A DNA stretch of 64,000 bases from assembly GCA_951812525.1 (NCBI GenBank), contig OX638316.1:3590506-3654505 (forward strand), given 5' to 3'. A program made the translations under genes and the position numbers. Source of the DNA: an uncultured Poribacteria bacterium. GTDB taxonomy: Bacteria; Poribacteria; WGA-4E; WGA-3G. Each line of letters starts with the position of its first letter. Within the stretch, counting starts at the first letter, position 1. The notes under the pieces are model-generated. The model was not told the origin of the DNA, did no database searches, and saw only the letters and a program-made list of their open reading frames with translations. Positions 9,085 through 18,276 of the stretch are shown here, piece after piece.

Positions 9085-10023
9085 ATGCCATTAGAGATAC
9101 CGCAACTTTTAGATGTTCTCAATTCGGTTACTGCGATTCCTATTATCCCTTTCAAAGACGACAAAATTGATTACACAGGACATGCGAAAAATGTTGACTA
9201 TTTGATGGAGAATAACTACCTTGACCAAGGGAGACGGCGCGTCGTCGCCATCGCAGGAACGAGTCTAATCCACCACATCAGTGAAACAGAGCAGCTTCGC
9301 CTTATTGATAAAACCGGGCAGCAAATGGGTGATGACGGTATCCTTATGTCCGGCATCGTACCGAATCCCATCCGCCAAGCCGGTCAGCTCATCGAAGCAC
9401 AATCAGAACTCCAAAGACCGCCCGATGTATATCTACTCATGCCGTTGACCGGGGTCTCTAATCCAGAAGGCGTTTACGAGGCGTACATGAAATTCGGTGA
9501 GACGTATGGTGCTACGTGTGGTGCACGTTTCCTCTACTATTTCCGTCAGAAACGCGATATGTCCGCAGTCATCCGTCTACTCAACGATTCCCCGCATTTC
9601 GTCGGTGTGAAGATTGGTACGGGTGAAGAAGATGTGGAACCTCTTATAGAAGGGGTTGGCAACAGTGGGATTGTGATGTGGGGTATCGGCGATAGATGCA
9701 CACGTCCTGCGCAATTAGGAACGAAGGGGCATACCTCCGGTATTGCTGTCGCTTTCGCGCGTGCCTCCGACGAAATTAACAACGCACAACGTCGTGGTGA
9801 TTATGATACCTCGGCACGCATTGAAGCCGATATTGCACCGCTTGAAGAGATCCGTTTCATGAACGAACGCGTCTATAATTATTCTGCTGTTGTTGAGGCG
9901 ATGATCCTCAGTGGTTTCGACGATATTGCTGCGGGTGCTGGCGGTCCATTTAATCCGCGCGTACCATCTGAAATTCAGGAACAACTCCGCAAGGTGATGC
10001 CCAAATTGAAGCCGTATCATTAA
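9085..10023 (+). CDS. DapA/NanA-superfamily class I aldolase
   Basis: The 312-aa TIM-barrel protein starts at the ATG after a strong AAGGAGGA; an in-frame GTG at 9043 inside the previous gene is unlikely. The Schiff-base lysine is recognisable in FVGVKIGTGEED. The usual GTTGE substrate loop is replaced by AGTSLIHHISETE, so it is probably not a standard 4-hydroxy-tetrahydrodipicolinate synthase. It more likely cleaves or condenses another pyruvate-derived keto acid. It lies 13 nt after the DUF5683-like gene in the same apparent operon. Confidence 0.8.
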   Translation: MPLEIPQLLDVLNSVTAIPIIPFKDDKIDYTGHAKNVDYLMENNYLDQGRRRVVAIAGTSLIHHISETEQLRLIDKTGQQMGDDGILMSGIVPNPIRQAGQLIEAQSELQRPPDVYLLMPLTGVSNPEGVYEAYMKFGETYGATCGARFLYYFRQKRDMSAVIRLLNDSPHFVGVKIGTGEEDVEPLIEGVGNSGIVMWGIGDRCTRPAQLGTKGHTSGIAVAFARASDEINNAQRRGDYDTSARIEADIAPLEEIRFMNERVYNYSAVVEAMILSGFDDIAAGAGGPFNPRVPSEIQEQLRKVMPKLKPYH

Positions 10024-10070
10024 GGAGTAAGTGCTATGTTCAGTTTGCAACGGGATCGAAAACTGTTAAT

Positions 10071-10099
10071 TTGACATAAGCATCACTGCATGTTACAAT
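10071..10099 (+). promoter_or_regulatory. Promoter-like element overlapping the PIN gene start
   Basis: TTGACA (10071-10076) and TACAAT (10094-10099) are 17 bp apart. The -10 box overlaps the first codons from ATG 10090. If it is used, the transcript would begin near 10106 and translation would have to start later, near the KPTLYVETT segment. Confidence 0.4.
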
Positions 10100-10782
10100 A
10101 TTCAACTATAAAACCGACACTCTATGTCGAAACAACAGTAATAAGCTATTTGGTGGCGCGTCCAAGCAACGATGCCTCGTTAGTTCATCGGCAACACATT
10201 ACCCAGCAACTATGGGAAGAATGTGCACACGACTATGAATTTGTCGTTTCGGATATAGTTATCAGTGAGATATTAAGGGGCGATGCAGCGGCAGCGCAGC
10301 GTCGGTTTGATGTAGTAGCTAGTCTAGAAATATTGGATCACTCACCAGATGTGGATAAACTTGCACAAGATTTAATAGATGCTAAAGCCGTGCCACGTCA
10401 ATCGCGATCAGATGCCCAACATATAGCCGTTGCAGCAGTAAATAGCATTGATTATCTCGTTTCTTGGAATTATAAGCATATTGTAAATGAAGTAGTGCGA
10501 CAACTCATCAACAAGGTTTGTAACGCAGCAGGTTTTCTACCTCCAGTTATTTGCACGCCATTTGAAATTGTTGAGGGAACTCAAATGAAAGAGAAAGTTG
10601 ACACGCGGACGGACGCTGTTCTTGAAGAGTGCTATCGTATGAAAGAAGAATTCAATGCGCAATTTGATTCTATGCAGGAACTTTCCAATTATTTGAAAGC
10701 AGAAAATAAAAAACGGAAAGCACTTGGTTGGAAATATGTTTCGACACCGCAGATGTCTAACAACTGCCACAAGAAGAATTAA
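10090..10782 (+). CDS. PIN-domain (VapC-like) protein fused to a C-terminal helical partner domain
   Basis: Residues ~8-155 match the PIN nuclease fold: LYVETTVISYL, an acidic VISEILRGD and SDAQHIAVAAV, ending CTPFEIVEG as in many VapC-like proteins. In relatives I recognise, a separate small gene usually follows the CTP-E-x-x end. Here the frame continues without a stop into MKEKVDTRTDAVLEECYRMK and a charged helical tail. This looks like an in-frame fusion of toxin-type nuclease and downstream partner. There is no separate antitoxin gene. The stop is 2 nt from the rqcH start. The start codon is uncertain because a promoter-like element overlaps ATG 10090. Confidence 0.75.
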   Translation: MLQYSTIKPTLYVETTVISYLVARPSNDASLVHRQHITQQLWEECAHDYEFVVSDIVISEILRGDAAAAQRRFDVVASLEILDHSPDVDKLAQDLIDAKAVPRQSRSDAQHIAVAAVNSIDYLVSWNYKHIVNEVVRQLINKVCNAAGFLPPVICTPFEIVEGTQMKEKVDTRTDAVLEECYRMKEEFNAQFDSMQELSNYLKAENKKRKALGWKYVSTPQMSNNCHKKN

Positions 10783-10784
10783 TC

Positions 10785-12494
10785 ATGTCTTTCGATAGTT
10801 TAGCCCTCCGTCTTATTGTCCCTGAGTTACGCGAGGCCCTTTTAGGTGCCACAATTCGGCATATTGAACAGGCAAATGCACACACCTTTTCATTCAAGGT
10901 CGGTCGCGCTGCGGAAACGCATTGGCTCACCTTATCAGCACATTCACTGCATGCGCGGGCACATCTCATCGAAAAACCGCCTCCTGGGCAGAAACAGTCT
11001 TATCTTGCCGATTTCCTCACAACACATCTCAGACGTGGTACGATCACCGAGGTTGAACAACTCGGTTGGGATCGGATACTCAAGATAACTGTCCAACCCG
11101 TCTCCGATGACCCGATACAACCCTCCCCGAAAGCTATTATAGCCGAGTGCATGGGCAAATACAGCAACATCATTCTCATTGACACGACCGATGATAGAAT
11201 CTTGGAAAGTTTCAAGCGTATTGATGAGACAATGAGCCGGCATCGCGAGGTTTTGCCGGGTGAGACTTACACCTTACCGCCACAGCAGGAGAAGTTGAAT
11301 CCTTTGACGTTAGATGAAGCATCGTTTACTGAGCTTGTGGGTGGACAGGCAAAAGTCAGTTGGCGGCAGCTTTTTAATAAGATTGACGGTTTCGGTCCGT
11401 CGCTCGCGAAGGAGGTCGTCGCACGCGCTGCGGACATAGGACTCTGGGATGCGTATCAGCAAGTAATCGCTTATTTCGATCCAGAATATGCTTCTCCGCA
11501 GCTTCTTGTAGATGCGGGTGAACCGATTGCAGCGTCTCCGTTGCCGTTACGTCAATTTCCGCAAGCCACTAGTCAAGCGTTTGATACAATGAACGAAGCA
11601 CTCGCCGCATACTACGATGCAATCACGCTGAAAGAGCTAACGGATTCAGAACGTCGCGCTCTTACACAGGCGTTGAAGAAACAGGAGAATCTGCTCCAGC
11701 GAAAAGCAGATGGGCTTTGTGCCGACTTAGATCGGGCGGAAAGATCGGAAGATTATCGCATTCAGGGTGAGTTACTTCTTGCCAATTTACACGCCATCAC
11801 CCGCGGACAAGAACAGGTCGAGTTGCAAAACTACTACAGTCCTGAACTGGAAATGTTGTCAATCTCTCTCAATCCTGAGCGGACACCTTCCGATAATGCA
11901 CAAGACTATTTCAAGAAGTATACCAAAGCAAAACGCGGGCGGTCGCGTATCCTGCAGCTGATTTCAGACTTGGAAGCAGAGCAGGAGATGCTGCGGCTTT
12001 GTGTATCCAAATTAGAAAACGCTGACACTTTAGAGGCACTCCAACGCCTCCGCAATGCGTTTGTTACAAACGGCTATATTAAGGCACCGCGGCAAGGAAA
12101 GCAGAAACAGCACGAGAGCGATGGTCCTTTCCGAAGATACACCTCTACCAACGGCTTTCAGATGTATGTTGGTCGCAACAGCCAGTCCAATGATCTTCTC
12201 TTGCGTCAGATTGCTAAACCGCGTGATATGTGGTTGCATGCGAAGCAGATTCACGGTTCGCACGTTATTATCCGTAACCCAGAAAACCGACAAGATATTC
12301 CAATGCCGACCTTATTGCAAGCCGCGCAACTCGCCGCCTACTACAGCAAAGCCCACCATGCTAGCAATGTCCCTGTTGACTACACATGGGCGCGCTATGT
12401 CGTCAAACGCAAAGGCAATGTCGCCGGTTATGTACATTATACGCGTGAGAAGACGCTGTATGTAGAGCCTGCTGTGCCAAAGTCGAAAGCGTAG
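10785..12494 (+). CDS. rqcH: NFACT-family ribosome quality-control protein RqcH
   Basis: The 569-aa protein has the NFACT layout. An NFACT-N domain starts MSFDSLALRLIVPELREAL, a HhH-like segment and long coiled coil (about 290-430) follow, and a C-terminal NFACT-R domain contains FQMYVGRNSQSND, PRDMWLHAKQIHGSHVII and YVVKRKGNVAGYVHY. Bacterial RqcH binds stalled 50S subunits carrying peptidyl-tRNA and directs alanine-tail addition for degradation. Older databases call it a fibronectin-binding protein. It starts 2 nt after the PIN-fusion gene, suggesting co-translation. Confidence 0.92.
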   Translation: MSFDSLALRLIVPELREALLGATIRHIEQANAHTFSFKVGRAAETHWLTLSAHSLHARAHLIEKPPPGQKQSYLADFLTTHLRRGTITEVEQLGWDRILKITVQPVSDDPIQPSPKAIIAECMGKYSNIILIDTTDDRILESFKRIDETMSRHREVLPGETYTLPPQQEKLNPLTLDEASFTELVGGQAKVSWRQLFNKIDGFGPSLAKEVVARAADIGLWDAYQQVIAYFDPEYASPQLLVDAGEPIAASPLPLRQFPQATSQAFDTMNEALAAYYDAITLKELTDSERRALTQALKKQENLLQRKADGLCADLDRAERSEDYRIQGELLLANLHAITRGQEQVELQNYYSPELEMLSISLNPERTPSDNAQDYFKKYTKAKRGRSRILQLISDLEAEQEMLRLCVSKLENADTLEALQRLRNAFVTNGYIKAPRQGKQKQHESDGPFRRYTSTNGFQMYVGRNSQSNDLLLRQIAKPRDMWLHAKQIHGSHVIIRNPENRQDIPMPTLLQAAQLAAYYSKAHHASNVPVDYTWARYVVKRKGNVAGYVHYTREKTLYVEPAVPKSKA

Positions 12495-12525
12495 AAGTTT
12501 CAGAGCATTCAGTTTTCCTGTAGTA

Positions 12526-12574
12526 GGGATTTCCAAATCCCGACATCTTCCTGTATGAGCGATCTCCCGATCGC
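12526..12574. repeat. Two adjacent short palindromes (GGGATTT and GCGATC types)
   Basis: GGGATTT-CC-AAATCCC (12526-12541) and GCGATC-TCCC-GATCGC (12559-12574), each preceded by 'cctgta', lie just behind rqcH. The same two types recur at 42.6 kb and 50.3 kb. They may act as terminators, although neither has a clear U-run. Confidence 0.7.
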
Positions 12575-12603
12575 GACTTTCTAGCCAAACGAGTAAAAAT
12601 CCG

Positions 12604-12784
12604 AAAACTGGATAGTCCTAATTGATGCAGTAGGGCATTTAGTTTTAAGAAATAAGTTTGCCTATGTGAAGGGTTCCTGTTGATGGACGCCCGAATTTAT
12701 TCGGGTTACGTGCCTTGTCCCGAACAAGTTCGGGCGTCCGGATATAAATTATTGTAAAACTGGATAGTCCTAATTGATGCAGTA
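12604..12784 (+). mobile_element. MITE-like element, copy 1, with 29-bp flanking direct repeat
   Basis: The element runs 12631-12772, begins GGGCATTTAGTTTT and ends AAAACTGGATAGTCC, with TA at each end. Its termini are imperfect inverted repeats. Inside are two palindromes, CCCGAATTTATTCGGG and CCCGAACAAGTTCGGG. A 29-bp sequence (12604-12632), consisting of the element's own last bases plus a 12-bp spacer, recurs exactly at 12756-12784. This implies that a former tandem copy was lost. There is no transposase, so it would be moved in trans. Confidence 0.75.
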
Positions 12785-12812
12785 ACGTCTTGCTTTTTTT
12801 CGGGATTATGCT

Positions 12813-13025
12813 ATGATTGAATATAAAGGATATATTGGTGCTGTTGATTTTGACCCGGAAATTAATCTCTTTCATGGAACGGTAATTAACATCAATGACG
12901 TGATTACATTCTATGGTGCATCTGTAAACGAACTACGCGAAGAGATGCAAAAATCAATTGAAGGTTACATTGAGTTTTGCAAGGAGCAAGGGAAAATACC
13001 CGAGAAGCCTGTTCAGATAGATTGA
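12813..13025 (+). CDS. HicB-family antitoxin, orphan
   Basis: The 70-aa protein matches the partial RNase-H-like HicB fold: YKGYIGAVDFDPEINLFHGTV, then NDVITFYGASVNELREEM, and a basic/Pro end KIPEKP. HicB normally neutralises the HicA mRNA interferase, usually encoded next to it. No hicA-like frame is present on either side; the MITE copy ends 40 bp upstream. It may be a solitary regulator or the survivor of a broken module. Base composition is AT-rich compared with rqcH. Confidence 0.8.
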   Translation: MIEYKGYIGAVDFDPEINLFHGTVININDVITFYGASVNELREEMQKSIEGYIEFCKEQGKIPEKPVQID

Positions 13026-13063
13026 ACATAACAGTGATTTCATAAGGAATAGAGAAGTTTGGC

Positions 13064-14182
13064 ATGAACGATTTAAGTAACACTATTGCGCATATTCTTG
13101 AACACGAGCGACACTTGGTAAATGCTAATGAAGCAACTATCCAACAATACGTGGTCTTACCGATTCTGCGGGCTTTAGGGTGGGACGATGCTAATTTAGC
13201 AACAATGGAAGTGCTACCTCAATATGTTGTTAAAGGAGCTAAAAATGGAATCGTTGATTATGCCTTACAAGTAGCGGAGAAAATTGCTTTATTGATTGAG
13301 TGCAAAAAGTGGAACGATCCACTCGAAAAACATGAAAGTCAAATTACCGACTATGCATTTAAGGCTGGAGCACCTATTGCGATTCTTACTAGTGGCAAAG
13401 TATGGTGTTTCTATTTCTCGTGGGTTGAAGGAATCCCCGTGAACAAAAGGATTTTCTGCGATATTAATATTGAAGATCGTGAGAATGCTATATCCAATTT
13501 GGAGAAATATCTCCTAAAGTCCAATGTGGTTTCAGGACAGTCCAAACTCTACGCGCAAATAGCATTGAAAGAAAAGGAGAAAACCGATGCTTCTAAGTCT
13601 GTTCCGATTCCCGCTGAGACTAGCACTGTTAATGAGGCAATTAATCCGAAACCAATGAGACTGGAGGTAACCATTGCTGGCAAATTGACAGTAGAGCGGA
13701 TTAGAAATTCGTTATCCCAAGAGCTTAGATCCTACTATGAAAAAATGTACCCAGAGGAGAGGCTTAAGTTGTTCTACGAAGGCGTTGCAGGAGTACAGAA
13801 TTTAATAATAAAAGAAGAATGGAGACTAAATTCATCAAAATTTTCAAAAATGCTTTGTGGTTTTATGCTAACTGATAAAGGGGCTATAGGAAACATAAAA
13901 AGAATATTTGGAATTCATCCTGATGTTGGATTTCCTCTTGCGGAGGTCGTAGGTAGAGATGGTAAGTTGATTAAAAAGACTCGAGCTTCTGTTCCGCCGA
14001 GACTTTTTGTCCGAATAACTGAAGAAGAAGCAAAGCAATTGGAACGAGAACATAGTAGGTGTGAATTTTGTGGTTTTCATGAGGGTAAGTCAGTGGATTA
14101 TGTTTATTATAATATTCCTAAAGACATGTCGGTCCTTCTTCCTGTCCTTGAGTTTGCATATAAAAAACATAGCGGCAATTAA
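13064..14182 (+). CDS. Restriction-type PD-(D/E)XK nuclease domain protein
   Basis: The 372-aa protein begins like the nuclease part of type I restriction R subunits and related stand-alone proteins: EATIQQYVVLPILRALGWD, then IVDYALQ and LLIECKKW, the D...E-x-K catalytic pattern (about residues 64-83). Residues ~200-372 form a second part I do not recognise, with CEFCGFHEG as half of a possible zinc site. No helicase, methylase or specificity gene is nearby. It may be a small defence nuclease. It follows hicB by 38 nt and lies between two MITE copies. Confidence 0.7.
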   Translation: MNDLSNTIAHILEHERHLVNANEATIQQYVVLPILRALGWDDANLATMEVLPQYVVKGAKNGIVDYALQVAEKIALLIECKKWNDPLEKHESQITDYAFKAGAPIAILTSGKVWCFYFSWVEGIPVNKRIFCDINIEDRENAISNLEKYLLKSNVVSGQSKLYAQIALKEKEKTDASKSVPIPAETSTVNEAINPKPMRLEVTIAGKLTVERIRNSLSQELRSYYEKMYPEERLKLFYEGVAGVQNLIIKEEWRLNSSKFSKMLCGFMLTDKGAIGNIKRIFGIHPDVGFPLAEVVGRDGKLIKKTRASVPPRLFVRITEEEAKQLEREHSRCEFCGFHEGKSVDYVYYNIPKDMSVLLPVLEFAYKKHSGN

Positions 14183-14224
14183 GTCTGATCAGTACCTACC
14201 CTAAGAACTTTCCTACCAACCTAC

Positions 14225-14367
14225 TAGGGTCATTTAGTTTTAAGAAATATGGTTACTTATGTGAAGGGTTCCTGTTGATGGATGCCCGAATTTATTCGGG
14301 TTACGTGCCTTGTCCCGAACAAGTTCGGGCGTCCGGATATAAATTATTGGAAAACTGAATGATCCTA
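14225..14367 (+). mobile_element. MITE-like element, copy 2
   Basis: It begins TAGGGTCATTTAGTTTT and ends AAAACTGAATGATCCTA, with terminal inverted repeats of about 20 bp and TA at both ends. The interior matches copy 1, including the CCCGAATTTATTCGGG and CCCGAACAAGTTCGGG palindromes. It has the same orientation as copy 1. Together they bracket hicB and the nuclease gene. Confidence 0.8.
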
Positions 14368-14446
14368 TCAACCTACCAAAATCTATAGACACCAAGTCTA
14401 AATCCTATTATACTATTCCCACATACCAACAGAGGAGGAATCTGTT

Positions 14447-15175
14447 ATGAAACTGGTTAAGTTTTCAGTACTGATAGCCCTGTTGTGTGCTATCGGTGTT
14501 TTTTCAGTAGGAATCGCTACGGCATTAGACGAGTGGATATATGTTGACTTAGAAGAAAAGTCGAACACATTCCTGGTTGGGCATCAATGGTGGACCAAGA
14601 CTCCCGGTGACAGCACGCTTTCTCTTTTGCCTATTGATAAAGTAGGTGCCTTTGATGGACCCGATGGGAAAGTCAAATTCCAGATTATTGACGGTGCAAT
14701 CGTGGTTTTCGGCACCAATGCAGTACAATGGCCCAAGGAAGTCGAAGGCATTGTTGTTGAAGGTAAGGCGAATTTCATCTACTTCCTTCACGCAACCGGA
14801 TGGGAACAGAACGGTGTTCCAAGTTACGTATTTGTCATGAACTACCGAGACGGAAAAAAAGAGGAACTTGAGCTGATTTCGGGTTTTAACTCGGATGACT
14901 GGTGCCATGAGGAAGCTCCACTCGAAGATGATAACTCCGTCTGGGGATGGTTCAAGAAGGTAGGCGGTCCTTGTGGACACGCCGGATTGATTACTACAAA
15001 ATGGGAGAATCCGCGCCCAGATATCTGGATTGATACTATAGATATCGTCTCTCTGGAATTAGGATCCGTGCCTGTCATTCCAGCGATTACGTTGGGTGAG
15101 GCGACACTTGACGTAGATGCTGTAGGGAAATTATCAGTCACTTGGGGTAGCTTGAAAGATTCACGACGGTTCTAA
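14447..15175 (+). CDS. Secreted protein with C-terminal TWG tail
   Basis: A strong GAGGAGG precedes the ATG. A signal peptide (VLIALLCAIGVFSVGIATA) is followed by a beta-rich region with aromatic patches (VGHQWWTKTPGD) resembling a carbohydrate-binding-like sandwich; the family is not certain. Near the end comes PRPDIWIDTIDIVSLEL and a low-complexity linker. The last residues GKLSVTWGSLKDSRRF match the tails of three other secreted proteins in this window (49.6, 58.6 and 59.4 kb). I infer a shared sorting or anchoring tag. It appears monocistronic, with a terminator-like hairpin at 15255. Confidence 0.75.
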   Translation: MKLVKFSVLIALLCAIGVFSVGIATALDEWIYVDLEEKSNTFLVGHQWWTKTPGDSTLSLLPIDKVGAFDGPDGKVKFQIIDGAIVVFGTNAVQWPKEVEGIVVEGKANFIYFLHATGWEQNGVPSYVFVMNYRDGKKEELELISGFNSDDWCHEEAPLEDDNSVWGWFKKVGGPCGHAGLITTKWENPRPDIWIDTIDIVSLELGSVPVIPAITLGEATLDVDAVGKLSVTWGSLKDSRRF

Positions 15176-15187
15176 CCGATTTTCCTT

Positions 15188-15285
15188 GTAGGCGAGGTTC
15201 TAACTTTGCCGATTCACTGTAGGCGAGGTCTCTAACCTCACCAGTCGTCCGCTGTAGGCGAGGTTTCTAACCTCGCCTATTTTTC
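15188..15285. repeat. Three tandem GGCGAGG palindromes, the last a terminator
   Basis: Three successive copies of the GTAGGCGAGGTT...AACCTCGCC palindrome occur at about 15188-15210, 15219-15242 and 15255-15279. Only the third is a perfect 11-bp stem (TAGGCGAGGTT / AACCTCGCCTA), and it is followed by TTTTT, so it should terminate the upstream gene. The first two have mismatched arms. Confidence 0.7.
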
Positions 15286-15309
15286 TGTTTTCGAGTGTCC
15301 TATAAAAAA

Positions 15310-15338
15310 TTGACTTTACGCATTGTATATGCTATAAT
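15310..15338 (+). promoter_or_regulatory. Near-consensus sigma-70 promoter of groEL
   Basis: TTGACT (15310-15315), 17-bp spacer, TATAAT (15333-15338). No CIRCE operator (TTAGCACTC-N9-GAGTGCTAA) is seen between it and groEL, so HrcA-type control is not evident. The 5' leader would be about 65 nt and ends with AGGAGG. Confidence 0.8.
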
Positions 15339-15395
15339 TATATCAGCGTTTTTCAGCGCAACACTTTATATTTAACACTACAACATAACAACTGA

Positions 15396-17045
<1,650 letters not shown>

Positions 17046-17057
17046 ACGTATTTACCG

Positions 17058-17083
17058 ATAGGTGCGCTTCCGAGCGCACCTAT
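17058..17083. terminator. Bidirectional hairpin between convergent genes
   Basis: A perfect 11-bp stem (ATAGGTGCGCT / AGCGCACCTAT) with a 4-nt TCCG loop lies between the end of groEL and the end of the minus-strand gene at 17083. Its position suits a shared terminator, although a U-run is lacking. Confidence 0.65.
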
Positions 17084-17607
17084 TACCTGTGTACTTGATA
17101 GCGCGGCTCCATCCCACTGTCCCAATCACAATCAAGGCAGAACATCACTTTTGGTCCCAAATACTGAATGTTCTTGCTCCCGCACTCTGGACACACCTTT
17201 ACTGGCTTGTCCACCTCGGTATCATTTTCTTCAAAAATGTTCAGGTAATAAACCTTCAATTCGCCTCGGTAACGGTGCCCCATTGGGCAACGAATCGAAT
17301 GAGAACCCTCGTTCTCGAAACGCTCAATCGTCTCCCGAAGAAACGTCAGCCGATGATGACAAATTGGGCAGGGATTCGGGATTAATTCCTTGAGGATAAC
17401 CAAATCCGTATTTTCCTGTTGAATAGAGACTGTTAAGGCGAGATGATGCGCCACTTGCAAATGCGATATTCCGGGAGTGCCAAGTTTCTCGGAAAGCTCC
17501 GAGACAACTTGCGCGTAACTTCCCGAACTCAACACGATCTCTGTGGGGATCATCGTTCCACCCTTTAAACTGGAAAGAAGCCGATAGATGCGTTCTAAAA
17601 TGGACAC
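17083..17607 (-). CDS. Zinc-ribbon protein of unknown function
   Basis: The 174-aa protein carries two cysteine clusters. CPICHHRLTFL with CPMGHRYRG lies in the middle, and CPECGSKNIQYLG with CLDCDWDSG at the end. Both look like zinc ribbons. The N-terminal half is helical without known motifs. It lies 23 nt downstream of another small minus-strand gene and probably shares its transcript. I do not recognise the family. Confidence 0.6.
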   Translation of the reverse strand: MSILERIYRLLSSLKGGTMIPTEIVLSSGSYAQVVSELSEKLGTPGISHLQVAHHLALTVSIQQENTDLVILKELIPNPCPICHHRLTFLRETIERFENEGSHSIRCPMGHRYRGELKVYYLNIFEENDTEVDKPVKVCPECGSKNIQYLGPKVMFCLDCDWDSGMEPRYQVHR

Positions 17608-17630
17608 CGCGCTATGCCTTTCTAAAAAAA

Positions 17631-18017
17631 TTAGACTGTCCTACCCTCGGTCGGTTCAGATGCGAGCGTCTGTCCGCTACTTCGGGCAAGTGGAGATACG
17701 CCCCGTTGTGAGCGGTACGCATCTGTCGGTTGATTGCGAAGCAGAATGAGATCGTTCCTATCTCGCTCAATAATGTCGTTCTCCATTAAGGCGATTTCAA
17801 ATTTTCGCATACTCGTCGTGAAAGTAATAGTAACACGTGCCGGTGCTTCTAACTTGATTCTCCAACCCGACTCCGTTTTCACTCGAGTGAATCGCTCACT
17901 AATATCCAGCGACTGCATCTGCACAGCATTGATGATAACGCCACTCTCTGCCTGTGTCGAATCTTGGGTTTCAGCGACACTCTCGTTATTATTTTGCTCT
18001 GCCATGTTCTGCTCCAT
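17631..18017 (-). CDS. Small hypothetical protein
   Basis: The 128-aa protein has a polar, Gln/Asn/Glu-rich start and a central beta-strand pattern (GWRIKLEAPARVTITFTTSM). ATG 18002-18004 (MAEQNN) is an alternative start. No membrane segment or catalytic motif is seen. It precedes the zinc-ribbon gene in the same direction, so the two may work together; the function is unknown. Confidence 0.5.
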   Translation of the reverse strand: MEQNMAEQNNNESVAETQDSTQAESGVIINAVQMQSLDISERFTRVKTESGWRIKLEAPARVTITFTTSMRKFEIALMENDIIERDRNDLILLRNQPTDAYRSQRGVSPLARSSGQTLASEPTEGRTV

Positions 18018-18220
18018 GTCTATAGATAGAATTTGAATTGAGCATATTCTATCATACAGTTTTCAGATTGTCAAGCGAGTTTTCGGTTGCAGTTGACAAC
18101 CTCATTGGAAGGATCCGGGATCTCTATTCCTACAACCAACCAGCAACCACCCGCGGAATGCCACACGCGCATTCCGTGTTGATTCTTGCCAACTCCTGAA
18201 ATCGATAACTGAAATTCCGA

Positions 18221-18250
18221 TTGACATCATCCCAATAAGTACACTATAAT
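18221..18250 (+). promoter_or_regulatory. Consensus-type promoter for the VWA operon
   Basis: TTGACA (18221-18226), 18-bp spacer, TATAAT (18245-18250). The start of transcription would be near 18257, giving a 20-nt leader with AAGGAG before the ATG at 18277. This excludes the in-frame GTG at 18253 as the true start. Confidence 0.8.
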
Positions 18251-18276
18251 ATGTGGAGAAAGGAACAAGGAGAGAT

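Noticed and set aside
12645-12875. Short minus-strand frame with an IYIRTPELVRDKARN-like peptide
   Set aside because: It is a translation of the MITE itself; the same peptide appears from the copies at 61.4 kb.
18253-18276. GTG start for the VWA protein
   Set aside because: It is immediately next to the -10 box at 18245-18250, before the expected transcription start.
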